Origin: Parachlorella kessleri
Taxonomy: Eukaryota; Chlorophyta; Trebouxiophyceae; Chlorellales; Chlorellaceae
Direction: 5' to 3'
NCBI GenBank assembly: GCA_001598975.1
Contig: BBXU01001047.1
Location: forward strand, 1 to 48,066
Length of the DNA: 48,066 nucleotides
A model generated the notes under the pieces. It ran no database searches. It saw nothing but the letters and a program-made list of their open reading frames with translations, and was not told the origin of the DNA. Both the position numbers and the translations under genes were made by a program. Shown here piece by piece: positions 22,417 to 33,412 of this stretch. How positions within the stretch are numbered: the first letter of the stretch is position 1; every line of letters starts with the position of its first letter.

Positions 22417-25400
22417 ATGGATTTCAGCGATCGTCCCTCTGCGAGCGGTCGTGCGAACCGGAGCGAGAAGCTGCTCACCAAAGTGGCCAAGCTGGTGCTC
22501 AGCAATGGATTGAAGGCAAGATTCAGGAAGCAAGCCAGGCCCAGCACTGAGGATTAGTGACCGAGACCCTTGCCATAGGACGTCAAGCTAGAATAGCACG
22601 CGCCCAGGTCCTGATCGCTGTGTTGCTGCGGGTGTGACACCTCCCAAGTGGCTGACTGCAGAAGGACAAGCCTGATGCTGAGAAGCGCTACTGGGACCCA
22701 GAGGAGCTTACAACACACAAGGCAAGAGCGCCTTGCATATGCCAGGGGCCCCTGAGCTGTGTCCTGCACGGCGGCCTTGGGTTGCCAGGCTGCTTATGGC
22801 AGCCTTGTAAACATGCAGGGCAGCAACAGGGCAGAAACTGTGTCAGTCATGTAGGCACACAGTGATTGAAAATGCTCTGCCGTGCATTTGCGCAGCGAGA
22901 GTGGACGCGGCGGTTTATCGAGGGCGGCGGCGCCAGCCGGCAGCCGCAGTGGTCGGAGCACCTGTTTGAGCACTTTGCCATCGTGGTATGTGATGCACCT
23001 GCTCTCAGCTCCAGCTGCACTTGCACAATGCAGTTTTGCAAGGTCTTAGGCTGCCAAGTTATGCATACTCTTTTTACTCAGGCTTCACAAGCCTCTGCTG
23101 CAAAGAAGGCTTGCAAGGCACTTGCGAGGCCGGAACCGCGTGGTGGTACAGCGGTGCCGGTGTTGATTGCTGCAGGGGCTGTCACCCACAATGAATGTCA
23201 GGGCGGTGACAGCGGACATCAAGACCTATGTCAAAGGCAAGCCAGACCTATTTTTCCATGCTGCGTTGAATGCCTTAATACTCGCTGGGCGGCGCGTGTT
23301 TGCAACAATATGCATACTTTTTAAAAGTGCTGGCGCATGGCTGTGTGGGCATGGCAGGTCACGGTGCTACTCTGCTTGCAGTGAACCGGGCTGGCGGCGT
23401 GGGTTTTGAGGTGACCCCAGACGGACCTAGGGAGAAGCAGCAGTATGGGCTCAAGGGCCCGGCCCTGCCAGCAGAGGTGAGGGCGGTGCAAGCTGACTAA
23501 GGCCGTGGTCAGAAGTGGCCAGAAGCTGGGGGTAGGTTGCAAGGTCATAGCGTTTGCTGGGAGGTCCAGAAGTCTTCCGCAACACCTGCCCTTCACAGCC
23601 TGCAAGGGTTCGTACAAGGCTCAGAACAGGGGTTGCCAATTTCTCAGCTAGCTCCACCGTCTCCTGCAGCGTTCTCCGTGACACGCGTTGCCTGGCAGGC
23701 CTCCTCAAGTGCCCCTGCAAGTGCCTACCACCAAGCTTGTCTACTTCTTGAAGTGTTGATGCCCATGAGCGAGCGGCTCACTGCAGGTCGTCTACAACTT
23801 CCCCTCCGCTGCTCAGGAGGCCCCCGGCCTGCCCGCTGACTTGGCAGCCAGCCTGGCCGGCTTCTGCTTCCCCGCGGGGGTCCGCCCCGAGCTGCTGGAG
23901 CGCACTCCCAGCATGAGCGCCCTGAATGAGGTCATCTACTCCCAGCCTTACCAGACACACGACGACCAGTCTTTCGTGTTCCTCATGAAGGTGTGGCAGG
24001 GCGGGCCTTGACATGTCTGAAAAATAGCGTGGCAGCCCGGAGGCTACAGAAGTTGCAGGGTGGTGGATACCTGGTGCCTGGTCGCTGAGGTATTTTGCGT
24101 GGGGCGCCATGATTGCCGGCTGCTCGGCAGTCGGTGTCATATATGGAAGGCGGGTTGTGCTGGCAGGTGCAGGCTGTAGCCAGCAACCCTCAGGCTGCAT
24201 CCCCCCATGCAAGAAGTGGCTTGGTCAGAGATCCCAATTATGCCCGCGCCACCCTTTCTGCACCGCCGCAGGTAGCGGATGGGTCCAGCGTGGCTCCCCG
24301 CACGCTGTATGGTGTGTGCTGCTACATGAAGGAGCTGCTGCACCGGCCTCCAGCCATTGCACGGCCCGCTTTCCCAGCCTGCAACGCCCCCCTGTCCCGC
24401 TACATGGTCGTGGCGCCCCGCTGCTACTGCCTGCTCACCTATTACCCCTTCTTTGCCCTGCACTTCCGGGTGAGGGCAGGCGGCGTGGGCAAGGGGGTTA
24501 GGCCTGGGCCTTCTGGTGGCTTGGGACCGAAACATGCGAGGGAAGTGGGCTCTGCTCTGGGCAAGCCAGGGCTCCAGGCTGCATCACTGATGCAAGCTGG
24601 GTTTGTGCAGCTGGGAGTTTGTGCAGTTGGGCACGGCCGGGGCACCCGTGGTGGGCGACCATGCCAAGGTTCAAGTCCTAGCAGCTGCCGGCTGCATGTG
24701 CAACTGCTATGGAATGTGTTTGTCAAGCCATACCTCTGGTGTGCCAGCAGGTTCTGCAAACCATCCTGGGGTTGGAGAGGTTGGACCGCATGACCGCGTT
24801 TGCGGAGGAGCTGGCTGCCGGGTTCCCGCCGGCGCCTCCCAGCTCATCTTGGAGGACCTCAGAAACCAATGACACAGAGCGGGCAGCGGTACGACATGCT
24901 GCTGTAACAGACAGCCTGTGATATGCTAGGCACAGCTTGCGGGTGGTTACATGATGGGGAGCAAACCCTGGCTTGTGGAAGCCTCCGCTAATACATGCAT
25001 GTGGGGCCTTCGCAGCTGCTGGGTGAGCCACACACAATCCAGAGGTGGCTGTATACCGCCATGTAATTGCTGGGAGGCTGGTGGGGCGTGAAGGTTTTCC
25101 GACTCGGGGAAACGTGCCGTGTCGTTGCAGGCTACTGCCAGCAGCGGCAACAGTCTGGCCGACTGGGACGGGGCGAGTGCGTATGGGAGCCAGGGCGCGC
25201 GGCAGCCGCCGCCGCAGCTGCCGCCGCGCAGCACGGCATCCGCTAGGGACAGTACTGACTCCTCCAATGCGAGCTCAGCAGGTGCTGTCATGGGTCAGCT
25301 GCTTGCACCTATTGGACCCTGTTGAGGACAGACATTTCTCTGTTAAAGCACGTGAAGACAGCGGTGTACTGCGCGTGTACTCAAAGAATCTTTTTTGGCA

Positions 25401-28400
25401 GAGTATAGCGGCGGATGCTGCCGATGCTGCTGCTAGCTTACGCCCGTCGGGAGTCGGCATCGTGAATTGTGGGCTGTCAATTGTGGGCTGAAAACCCTCC
25501 CTACACCCCGCTGCAGGCGACGACACAGCCAGTACCGCCTCCACCCTGCAGCAGCTGCAGCAGCAGCAGCAGCAGCAGTACCGCCCCTCGCGGCTCGGTC
25601 GCCCCTTGGGCAGCGCGCCACAGCTTGCCAGCCTGCAGGGGGCGCCGCAGCAGCAGGATGACGGTCCCCTGGCAGAGGGCTTGCGAAGGCAAATGTCAGC
25701 GGCAGCAGCCCCGGCTGTTCCAGGCGCCACACAGATCACTCCGGGGGTGGGCCTACCGCCACCGCCCACACCCTTTTTCACGCCACGCAGCCAGCCCTTG
25801 CCCGCTGTGCTGGGCCCACTGTGCGCTGCGGCGGCTGAGCTTGTCAGCCCGCTGGTGGCCGGAGGCGGGAACCGGCGAGCTGGGCAGCAAGTGCTTTCCC
25901 AGCCACGGCAACAGGCTCACCAGCAGCCGCAGCAGCCTCAGCAGCAGCAGCAGCCGGGAGCAGTTGCGGGGCCATCCGCGGCGGAGTTGGCAGCGGCTGC
26001 TTCCAATGGCCTGGCACGCATAGCCAGCGTCAAGCGAGCGCTTGAAGAGTCGCTGGCACAGGCGGGGGACGCTGCTGGGGCAGATCAGGCACAGCAGTCG
26101 CAGCAGCATCATCAGCAATGGCAGCAGGCACGGCAATCGCTACCTCCGCAGCAGCGAGGGCATGCACAGCAATATGAAGTTGCGCAAGCCGAGCCTAGCG
26201 TTGTCTCTTCACTAGGGGAGCCTGCCGCTGGCTTTGGCTCTGCCTTTGGGCAGGCAGATAGCAGCAGCAGCAGTCCTAGCCTGACAAGCTCACTCCATGA
26301 TCCAAGGACACAACAAAGGCCTTCGCTGCCGGAGGAGCCAGCAAAGCTAGAGCAGAACGGAATTCATATGGAAAGCGTCCCAGCGAAGCCTGCAGGCAGC
26401 GCCGAGGAGGCGCAGCAACAGGAAAACCTGTTGGCACCAACAGAGACTACTGACTATGGCAGCAACCCCTCGGCTGATGCCGATAGTTTGCAGCCGCCGG
26501 GGCAGGAGCAGCGTGGGCAGCAACAACAGCAGCAGCAGCAGGAGGAGGAGCGGTTGCCATGTGGCAGCACACCAAGCCAGCCGGCAGCGTCTACGCTTGG
26601 AGCAGGTGCGGAGGCCTCTGCTGCGTATGCAGCAGCTTCCAGCAGCAGCCAAACTCCCCTGCCTCCCCAGCGGTCGGCTTCCAGCCCCTCTAGTCCCTCC
26701 GCCAGCGTCCCCTCTGAGGGGGGAGCAAGGCCGGGCGCCCCCCAAGCGGGCGGCAGCGGCAGCGGCAGCGGGTACGCAAGCGGGCAGGAGGATGAGAATG
26801 TCGGAGGTAGTGGACCAGCCTCAGAAGCCGGCAGCTTTGTCACCGCCACGTCCAGCATGGCAAGGGGCTCGGCTTCCTCCTACTCTGACCTGGCTGGCTT
26901 GGGGAGTGCCGGGCCAGGGACAGCCACACCCTTGGGGACCCCAGAAGCCGATGGTGCCAGCAGCCGAGGGCTGCCCAGCCCCGGCAGCAGCTGCGTGCCC
27001 AGCCCTTGCTTGCTGACCCCTGTTGCTGGGGGCCCTGAGGCCCTGTGGCGGACGGGGGATGGCCATCAATTGCCTGCGGGCGGGGCTCACATGGAGCCAG
27101 CAGCAGCAGCACCGGCAGCATCCGCAATAGGAGCCGCAGAGGAAGCAGCAGAAGGGGCGGCAGCAGGACCAGCAGCAGGCACAGCTGCTGCTGAGGGTAT
27201 TCCAGAAGCAGCACGAGCCTCGTGTGGTGACGTGTCACCGGCCCCGGCTTCTGCAAGCGTGGCAGAGGCACAGCAGTCGCAGCAGCAGCAGCAGCAGCAG
27301 CACCCAACCGCTCCGAGGAGTCAGCCGGGTCTGGGTGCTGACGCCCCAGGAGCATCAGGGGTGCTGCCACTGGCTGTAGCTGGAGCGGCAGTCTCGCACG
27401 AGCCTCCTATGGATGATGCGCGGGCTGGGGCACCAACAATAACAGAAGCAGCACCAGCGCCAGCAGCATCGCCGCAGGCTGCAACAGGTGGTGCTGCCCC
27501 GGACCAGCCGGTGGTTGGCAGCGTCACCAAGACGGCCTCTTTCACACGGGTGGAAGTGCAGGTGGGTGGAACCCTTCTGCGCTCTTCCTGCAGGCTCTCA
27601 CATGTTCAAGATCAGGCCCAAGCAGTGTGCAAGGCTTCTAGAACCCCAGTGCGGAAGTGCACCTACCCTTTATCAGCATCTCTGTGGTCGTCAAGATCGT
27701 GTATGCAGCCTCGCCTGTCGCCTTTTGCAGATGAGAGAAGCAACAGGCCGTGCTGGCCGGCCTCGGCGCACTTGACATACCCAGCATTTACCAATCCTTT
27801 CCGCACAGCCTAGTTCTCACTCCCTCTTCGCACTACCTGCCACCCATACTTTTACCCAGTGTTTACGTCATTCGCAGGTGTCCACCAACACATACACCAG
27901 CCCTCAGCCTGCCCTTGCCGCCTCCCGGGGCAACACCCCTGCCAGGTCTGACATCCTGACAGGCACCCCCATGCGGCCCTACGCTGTGCCGCCGCAGCCG
28001 CCGCAGCAGCAGCCGCAGGCTGCAACGGCGGCCGCGGGGGCGGCGGAGGCGGCCCTGCCGCGGCTGCAGGGCGGCAGCAGCGAGGCCGGAAGCACCACCA
28101 GCTCTCCTGCAGGTGTGGGGGGGGGTGCTTTAAGTAAGGGTGGCAGGCAGGGCGAACAGGGTGGAGATAGGATATAGTTAGACGAGGGCTGGGCTGGTTG
28201 CAGTTATGCTCTATGGGGTGCTTTGGTGGGTGGGTGGCGTGGCATGGGGGACAGCTGGAGTGGTGAGCAATTTCATAGTGGTGTGCGAGTCGGTGATGCA
28301 AGCAAGGCTGGTGTTATACGTGGGGGTCCCCTGCTGCGTCTGAGCTCCCTTAGCGACTTTGCAGAAAGGTGTTGACCTCGTGTCTTGTGCTGGCGTGTGC

Positions 28401-31400
28401 CCAGACTCGAGTAGCAAAGTGTATTCCCATGACCTGCTCTGGTGCAGGCAGCACCACTCCCACACACGCGGCTGGGCAACAATGGCAGCAACAGCAGCAG
28501 CAGCAGCAGCAGGTGGTGCGGGTGACGGCGTCGAACCTGGATCTCAGCCGGCCCTTAGATTCTCTGGACCTGCTCAGCGTTTACCATGGCAGCGTGGTGC
28601 CCTCGCCTGGCCAGGTGGGGTGATGCGCGGCCCACTGCACATGTTCCTTGGGGCCTGGGCAAACACATTCTGTCCAGTGGCGCTTACAAATCAGCTTCAG
28701 GGAGCACCTCAGGGATCCGGTCTTCCTGTGGGAGCTCCCACAAACAGGGTGTGTGAGTAGGTGGTGTGTGTGTGCGTGTTTTGGGGGGGTGGGGGTGTCG
28801 GGTGTCTGCGGTGCGCTGCTCGTGTTTTGGGATGTCACCTCTGGTCTGGGCTGTAGCTGCCTTGTACACCCCAGGTGGGGCGCCTCCGCCACACACACTT
28901 CCATGGGCAAACAACGGCGCGTCCCTGCCGTGCCCCCCTGCAGGTGTTCGAGTTCCAGCCCGACCCTGGCTTGCAAGGCATCGCCTTTGAACGCCCAGAC
29001 CTGCTGGAGGCTCTGAAGGACCTGGGGCTGCGGCCAACTGCTGCCTCGCTGCCGGACATCGACGCCTCCCAGAACCTGGGGGGCTGGACCGTGGCCGCGC
29101 TGTGCCGGTCGCTGAGCCTGAGCAACGTCCTGGCCTTCCTCACGGCAGTGCTGCTGGAGCGACAGGCGAGGGAGGGGGTGCTGCTGCGGGGCATGCTGCT
29201 GCGTGGGTGGGGGTGGTAGTGGTGTGTGTGTGGGGGCGGGGGGGGCGCGACAGATCCAACAGGCTTCCACAGGGTTGGTGACAGGGAGCAACAGCAGCAT
29301 GCTACCGCAGCTGCAGGGCTGGAGGATCTCCCTGCAAATAGAGATGCATGGCAACCTCGTTGCCACCCAACACGCACGGTTGTACCCCTAGGACTTCTAT
29401 ACTGGACATGACCCCACAGCACCCGCTGAGAAGCACCTGGGCTACTCCTGATGCATGCACGGGTGTGGTTCAATCAATCGCTCGATCAACCAGTATGGCT
29501 TCCCACAGCACAAGCATAGAATACTGGAACAAAGGGGTGTGGTTGCTGAGCCTGTGTGTCAGCCCCCGGCGGCCCCCTGTGCACCGCAGGTGGTGGTGTT
29601 CTGCCCCAACATCGGCGTGCTGTGCGGCGTGGTGCTGAGCCTGGTGCCCATGCTGCTGCCCTTCAGCTGGCAGAGCCTGCTGCTGCCGGTTCTGCCAGCC
29701 TCGCAGCAGCGGCTGGAGATCATGGAGGTGCGTAGTCATGCGTCAGTGCGCCAGCGCGTGCGTGCATACAGGAGGGTACAGCGGATGGCCTGTATAGTGT
29801 GTGGCTGTCATGACCCGCCCGCCGAGTGAAGGGGATTGTTGCTCACTTGCAGCGGGTGTAGCAAGCGTGATAGGCCCGTACATCTGCAAGGGGAGAGCTA
29901 TTTGTGAATGCCATCTCCCTCTCGGAGGGAGGGTTGCTGCACAGGCTGGTGGTTGGGGGTAGGCTTCCGCGCAGCTTTCCTTCTGGCCTGCAGAAGTTTT
30001 TCGTGTGCCCCTTCCACCGCGGGCCCCACAGCTTGCACAGTCTTTGTACACCCCATTGTCACTGATCTTCCCTGGCTCACCACAGGCCCCGGTACCCTTT
30101 GTGCTGGGCGTACTCCACAAAACCGCCGAGGTGCGGGGCCGATGTGGCGGCCTGGTGCGCGTGAACGTCTACAAGGACAAGGTCAAGAACACTGGGTCGC
30201 TGCCGGCGCTGCCGTCGCACCAGGCCTTGCACGATGCACTGCTGGGCACCTACTCGGAGCTCAGGTGGGTGGCATGCGGTCCTGGCCTGGGGAGCCGCTG
30301 GGAGCAGCTGGCCCCTCCTTGCTGCCTCGCTTTGAAGGGGTGCATGGCGGGTGTGTGACCTCATGAGAGGCTGGCAGTGGGGTGCGCCCGCACCGACGCT
30401 GGAAAGCCAGACGGGGTCGTGACGGCAGGAATGACTTGCGGAGCCGGCTGGAGGCTGCCCACGGGCCCAGTGATGAACTGTTTTACAGGCCTTATTAGGA
30501 GTGGTGGCACTGCTCAATGCTGGGCTGCTCTGCTGCTAGGTGCTTGCTAGGTATTCCACTGACCCCTCCCCCCATGCACCCACCACAACCGGACGATGGA
30601 TAGAATGCTGTCATGTGTTTGTCCACAGGAGGATTGGCCAGCAGCGGACTGTGCTGACCCGGCCAGTGCACATGGTGTCGGACGCACAGCAAGTGCTAGC
30701 AGAGTGCTTCCTCTCCACGCTTCAGGCAAGGCATCCTGGCCCGCCGTAGTCTGGCTGGCTGTGGCTGTGCTGCCTTCCCAGCGTGCATGCTGCGGCTTCC
30801 TTGGTCGCCCAGCTCCAGCCCCCAAGGGCAAGCTTTATTAGCATGGGTGGCAGGTAGTGCAAAGAGAGAGTAGAGCTGGGCTGGACTGGACTGACATGAC
30901 TGACTCTATCCTTCATATGTCATCACGGGGTCGGTGGAGAGCATCCGGCTGAGCACCTCGGTATCTCTTTTGTCCCATTTCTTTTCTGGGCATCTGGACA
31001 AGATGTGCAGGGAGAGGAGCAACGGGGTGATGTGTGTCTGTCTTCATCCCAAATCAGTTGTGGAATGTGCAAATTGCAGAAGTACTTCAAGGCTCTCATG
31101 GCTGACTTGACGGCCTACACCATCACTGACGTCACAGCTGACAATGATAGGGTCAGGTGCGAGTGCAGGCCGGGGTTGAACCCAGGGGCACACACAGATA
31201 GCCCCACGTGCATACTGAGGATGCCGGGTTAGCCTGTCGCCTCGTGCGATGCCAAGGAGCCCAGAATTGCATGGTCGTTCCTTCAAAGGAGTAGTTTGCC
31301 TGCCTTTTGGGAGAGGTGTGAGACGGAGGGGTTGGGGTGACCCGGCCCTCAACCCAGCAGTTTGGCTCCAAATAAGTAAATGCATGGAGGTGTTCCCCTG

Positions 31401-31536
31401 CTGCAGTGTGCTGCTGAAGGATTCCTTCATAGACTCGTTCCCGCCGCGGGACCGAGCCTTCATTCGCCAGTTTGCTGAGACGCAGATGTTCTCAGTCTAC
31501 TGTGACGCCGTGACGGACAACTCACCTAGAGTGTGA
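22417..31536 (+). CDS. DENN-domain protein (plant type), probable Rab GEF
   Basis: Eighteen exons keep phase to about 1461 aa: 22417-22515, 22662-22721, 22896-22985, 23176-23236, 23382-23476, 23787-23990, 24272-24469, 24751-24888, 25131-25281, 25517-27561, 27878-28112, 28448-28614, 28944-29165, 29590-29727, 30086-30264, 30629-30725, 31080-31156, 31407-31536. The upstream DENN part (residues ~60-200) includes SEHLFEHFAIV|GLSP, LAGFCFPAGVRPELLE and DDQSFVFLMK. Then YGVCCYMKELLHRPP. Residues ~315-1180, mostly the 2045-nt exon 10, are low-complexity Gln/Ala/Ser/Pro and probably disordered. The core DENN follows: NVLAFLTAVLLERQ|VVVFCPN, GVVLSLVPMLLPFSWQSLLL, APVPFVLGV, LVRVNVYKDKVK. The downstream DENN ends in LLKDSFIDSFPPRDRAFIRQ. 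DENN proteins exchange GDP for GTP on Rab GTPases in membrane traffic; the substrate Rab here is unknown. Several introns appear to be GC-AG. Confidence 0.9.
25555..25580. repeat. CAG run (poly-Gln) in DENN exon 10
   Basis: Consecutive CAG codons give a glutamine tract near the start of the long disordered exon. Shorter CAG runs recur at about 25930-25960, 26523-26545, 27275-27300 and 28492-28512. Confidence 0.85.
31157..31247 (-). other. tRNA-like element (SINE head or tRNA pseudogene) in DENN intron 17
   Basis: Read on the minus strand, this 91-nt stretch folds roughly like a long-variable-arm (class II) tRNA. It has a B-box-like GGTTCAACCCC (31182-31172), a hairpin GGGGC/GCCCC where a variable arm would sit (31205-31185) and a 4-bp stem with a 7-nt loop, GCAT-CCTCAGT-ATGC (31224-31210), where an anticodon arm would sit. 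The acceptor stem is imperfect (5 of 7 pairs), position 33 is not U, and the T stem mispairs. It is therefore unlikely to be a working tRNA. A tRNA-derived SINE fragment or a pseudo-tRNA fits better. Confidence 0.35.
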
Positions 31537-32491
31537 GCAAGTAGCAGACAGGAAGAACTCAACATGCAAAAAACTTCTGACGGACTGGGAATGCAGGCCA
31601 CTGTGTGACAGGCATCATGGGCTGGTGGGCAGTTCAGCCCGCTGGTAACTGTGTTTGAAACCCGGGGAAGTGGGTGCGAGATCAGAGAGTGTCATTTGAG
31701 CGCGTACGGGGACGAGATGCAGTTGCTATCACCCGATATAAATCTTGTGTATCACGGGGATGGTGAAATCTACGAGATGTTGCCAACCCTTCCTTGTAGT
31801 AGCCCTGCCAGTAGACCTATGAAGCACATTCCAAGCCCGGCAGTAAAACTGCTGTTCAACTATGTTGAGTTAACACGGAGAGAATCCAGCCCCGTCAGTA
31901 GAGCTCACTCCTACCTTTCGATTTGCGTGCCATCATCAACAACCCTACTGCCCTACAAACGAGCCCCATGGCATACTTAGCAACTAACCCTGTCCGTATA
32001 GTTTGCAGCAACCTACTCTTTGTTTCTACCATGACCAAACACAACCATATGCGGGTGTTGGCCTCCCATGAGTTGCCCCAGCTTGCACAGAGGGGCTTGA
32101 GCAAACCTGGATACAGGGAATAGGCCCGGCCGTGCGCTGCCAACAGCTGATGAGAACTGACAGAGTGCTGAGACAAATAAGGCGGACAGGTTTGAAAAGA
32201 GTAGTAGGACACCCACAAACGATCAGATAGCTGCCGGAGCAATTGACTGTGCCATGATGCCAGAACCATGGCCAGAACCCCATTTGGCAGCGTGCTGTGC
32301 TGCGGTTTGCTTGGGGGTTACAAAGGCGTCACATCTGTGGGACTCTCAACGCGTCCCACACACAGCTAACAGAGCTTTTCAATCTTCATTGAATTGCTCA
32401 GTGTGCTTTCTGTTTTTTCGAACTGCTCAGGGAGGGCATTTAGCTGCGGGCCACCTGATCACTTCCTCCCGGGGAACTAGCGGCTGCAGCG
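31537..32491. other. Intergenic between DENN gene and F-box gene
   Basis: This 955-bp stretch holds the DENN 3' UTR and the F-box promoter. No splice-supported exon was found on either strand. Reading frames up to 125 codons occur but show no recognisable motif. Confidence 0.45.
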
Positions 32492-33412
32492 ATGAGCCGC
32501 AGCGCCTCAGAAAACGAAGAAAAGCCGTCAGGGGGCCTCAAGCGTAAGGCAACCGTGGCACCTGGCTACCTGCGCGACTTGCTGCAGGCCAGGCAGCGAA
32601 TGAAGAGCATGGGCCTCAAGGCAGCACAGGCTGGTGGTTCCGGTGGCAGCGTGGCTGCAAGCACGACCAGCACAGCTGCGGCCAAGTGTGGCAGCCGAGC
32701 AGGAGCATTGACGGCAGCACGTCAGGAACAGCTCTACGTGGCACCTGCCACACTGCCACTGCTCTTTGCCCAGCGCAAGAAATACCTTCTAGACAAGAGG
32801 CAGAGCACTCCCCAGCCCTACAGGCTGAATGAGGAGCTGCCTGTGGGCTTGCTGTCGCTGCCCGAGGATGTGTTGGTGAGCGCTGTCACTCTTGCTGCTG
32901 CCTGCACAGTCTATCCAGCATACAGTCCGTTCCCTTTTTTAGCTGGGGCAATGGACCGCCCCACAGGCTCCTCCTCATTTCCTTCTTGGTGCCCGTTTAC
33001 TTGCTCAGCCATACAGTGTTGCCACCTGCTGCAGCTCAAAATCATGTGCTACCTGCGGCATGATGAAATCAAACCTCTCTTCCAGGTTTGCAAGTCGCTG
33101 AACCACACGGTGAGCGGCCTTAAGTGCGACTGCGCTGAGGTTATACTGTACTCAGCTCTGTTGCCTGTTTGCGTCCTTTGTGCTCCTCCACCCAGCAGGC
33201 TTATAGCGAACCCCTCTGCTTCGCTGTTACCTGTGCTGCAGCTTAGAACAGCTGTGCATTTCCACTTCAACTATGCAACTCCATTCCGGGACATGGAGGG
33301 CCGGGCGCCGCCACCGCAGCGCCGCGACCCTAACAAGAAGCGTTCGAACACCAACTTGGCAGCCGTCTTGGCGCACCTGACCCGCAGCGGCCGGCTGACA
33401 GTAGAGGCGTGA
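32492..33412 (+). CDS. F-box protein, plant FBS/At1g61340-like
   Basis: Exons 32492-32875, 33035-33109 and 33242-33412 each keep phase 0 and give 209 aa. The F-box is assembled across two introns: LLSLPEDVL|LKIMCYLRHDEIKPLF, then QVCKSLNHT|LRTAVHFHFNYATP. The order 'LPxDVLxxI...HxxxKxLFxVxKxxxxxxxxAxxxHFxYxTP' is what I recall for the small stress-induced plant F-box group. F-box proteins are the substrate adaptors of SCF ubiquitin ligases through SKP1. The N-terminal half is basic and low-complexity (GGLKRKATVAPGYLRDLLQA). The annotated stop TGA at 33410-33412 lies inside a perfect donor GTGAGT (33409-33414), so a fourth exon from 33607 is possible and would end at 33712 (see findings). Confidence 0.75.
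   Translation: MSRSASENEEKPSGGLKRKATVAPGYLRDLLQARQRMKSMGLKAAQAGGSGGSVAASTTSTAAAKCGSRAGALTAARQEQLYVAPATLPLLFAQRKKYLLDKRQSTPQPYRLNEELPVGLLSLPEDVLVSAVTLAAACTVYPAYSPFPFLAGAMDRPTGSSSFPSWCPFTCSAIQCCHLLQLKIMCYLRHDEIKPLFQVCKSLNHTVSGLKCDCAEVILYSALLPVCVLCAPPPSRLIANPSASLLPVLQLRTAVHFHFNYATPFRDMEGRAPPPQRRDPNKKRSNTNLAAVLAHLTRSGRLTVEA

Noticed and set aside
25606..27813. Very long plus-strand single-frame protein
   Set aside because: It is the long DENN exon 10 (25517-27561) read past its donor, not a separate gene. The frames on the other strand here are shadows of CAG/GCN-rich codons.
31625..31690. Second tRNA-like stretch with TTTGAAACCCGGGG
   Set aside because: The B-box match is weak and no anticodon or acceptor stem could be formed.
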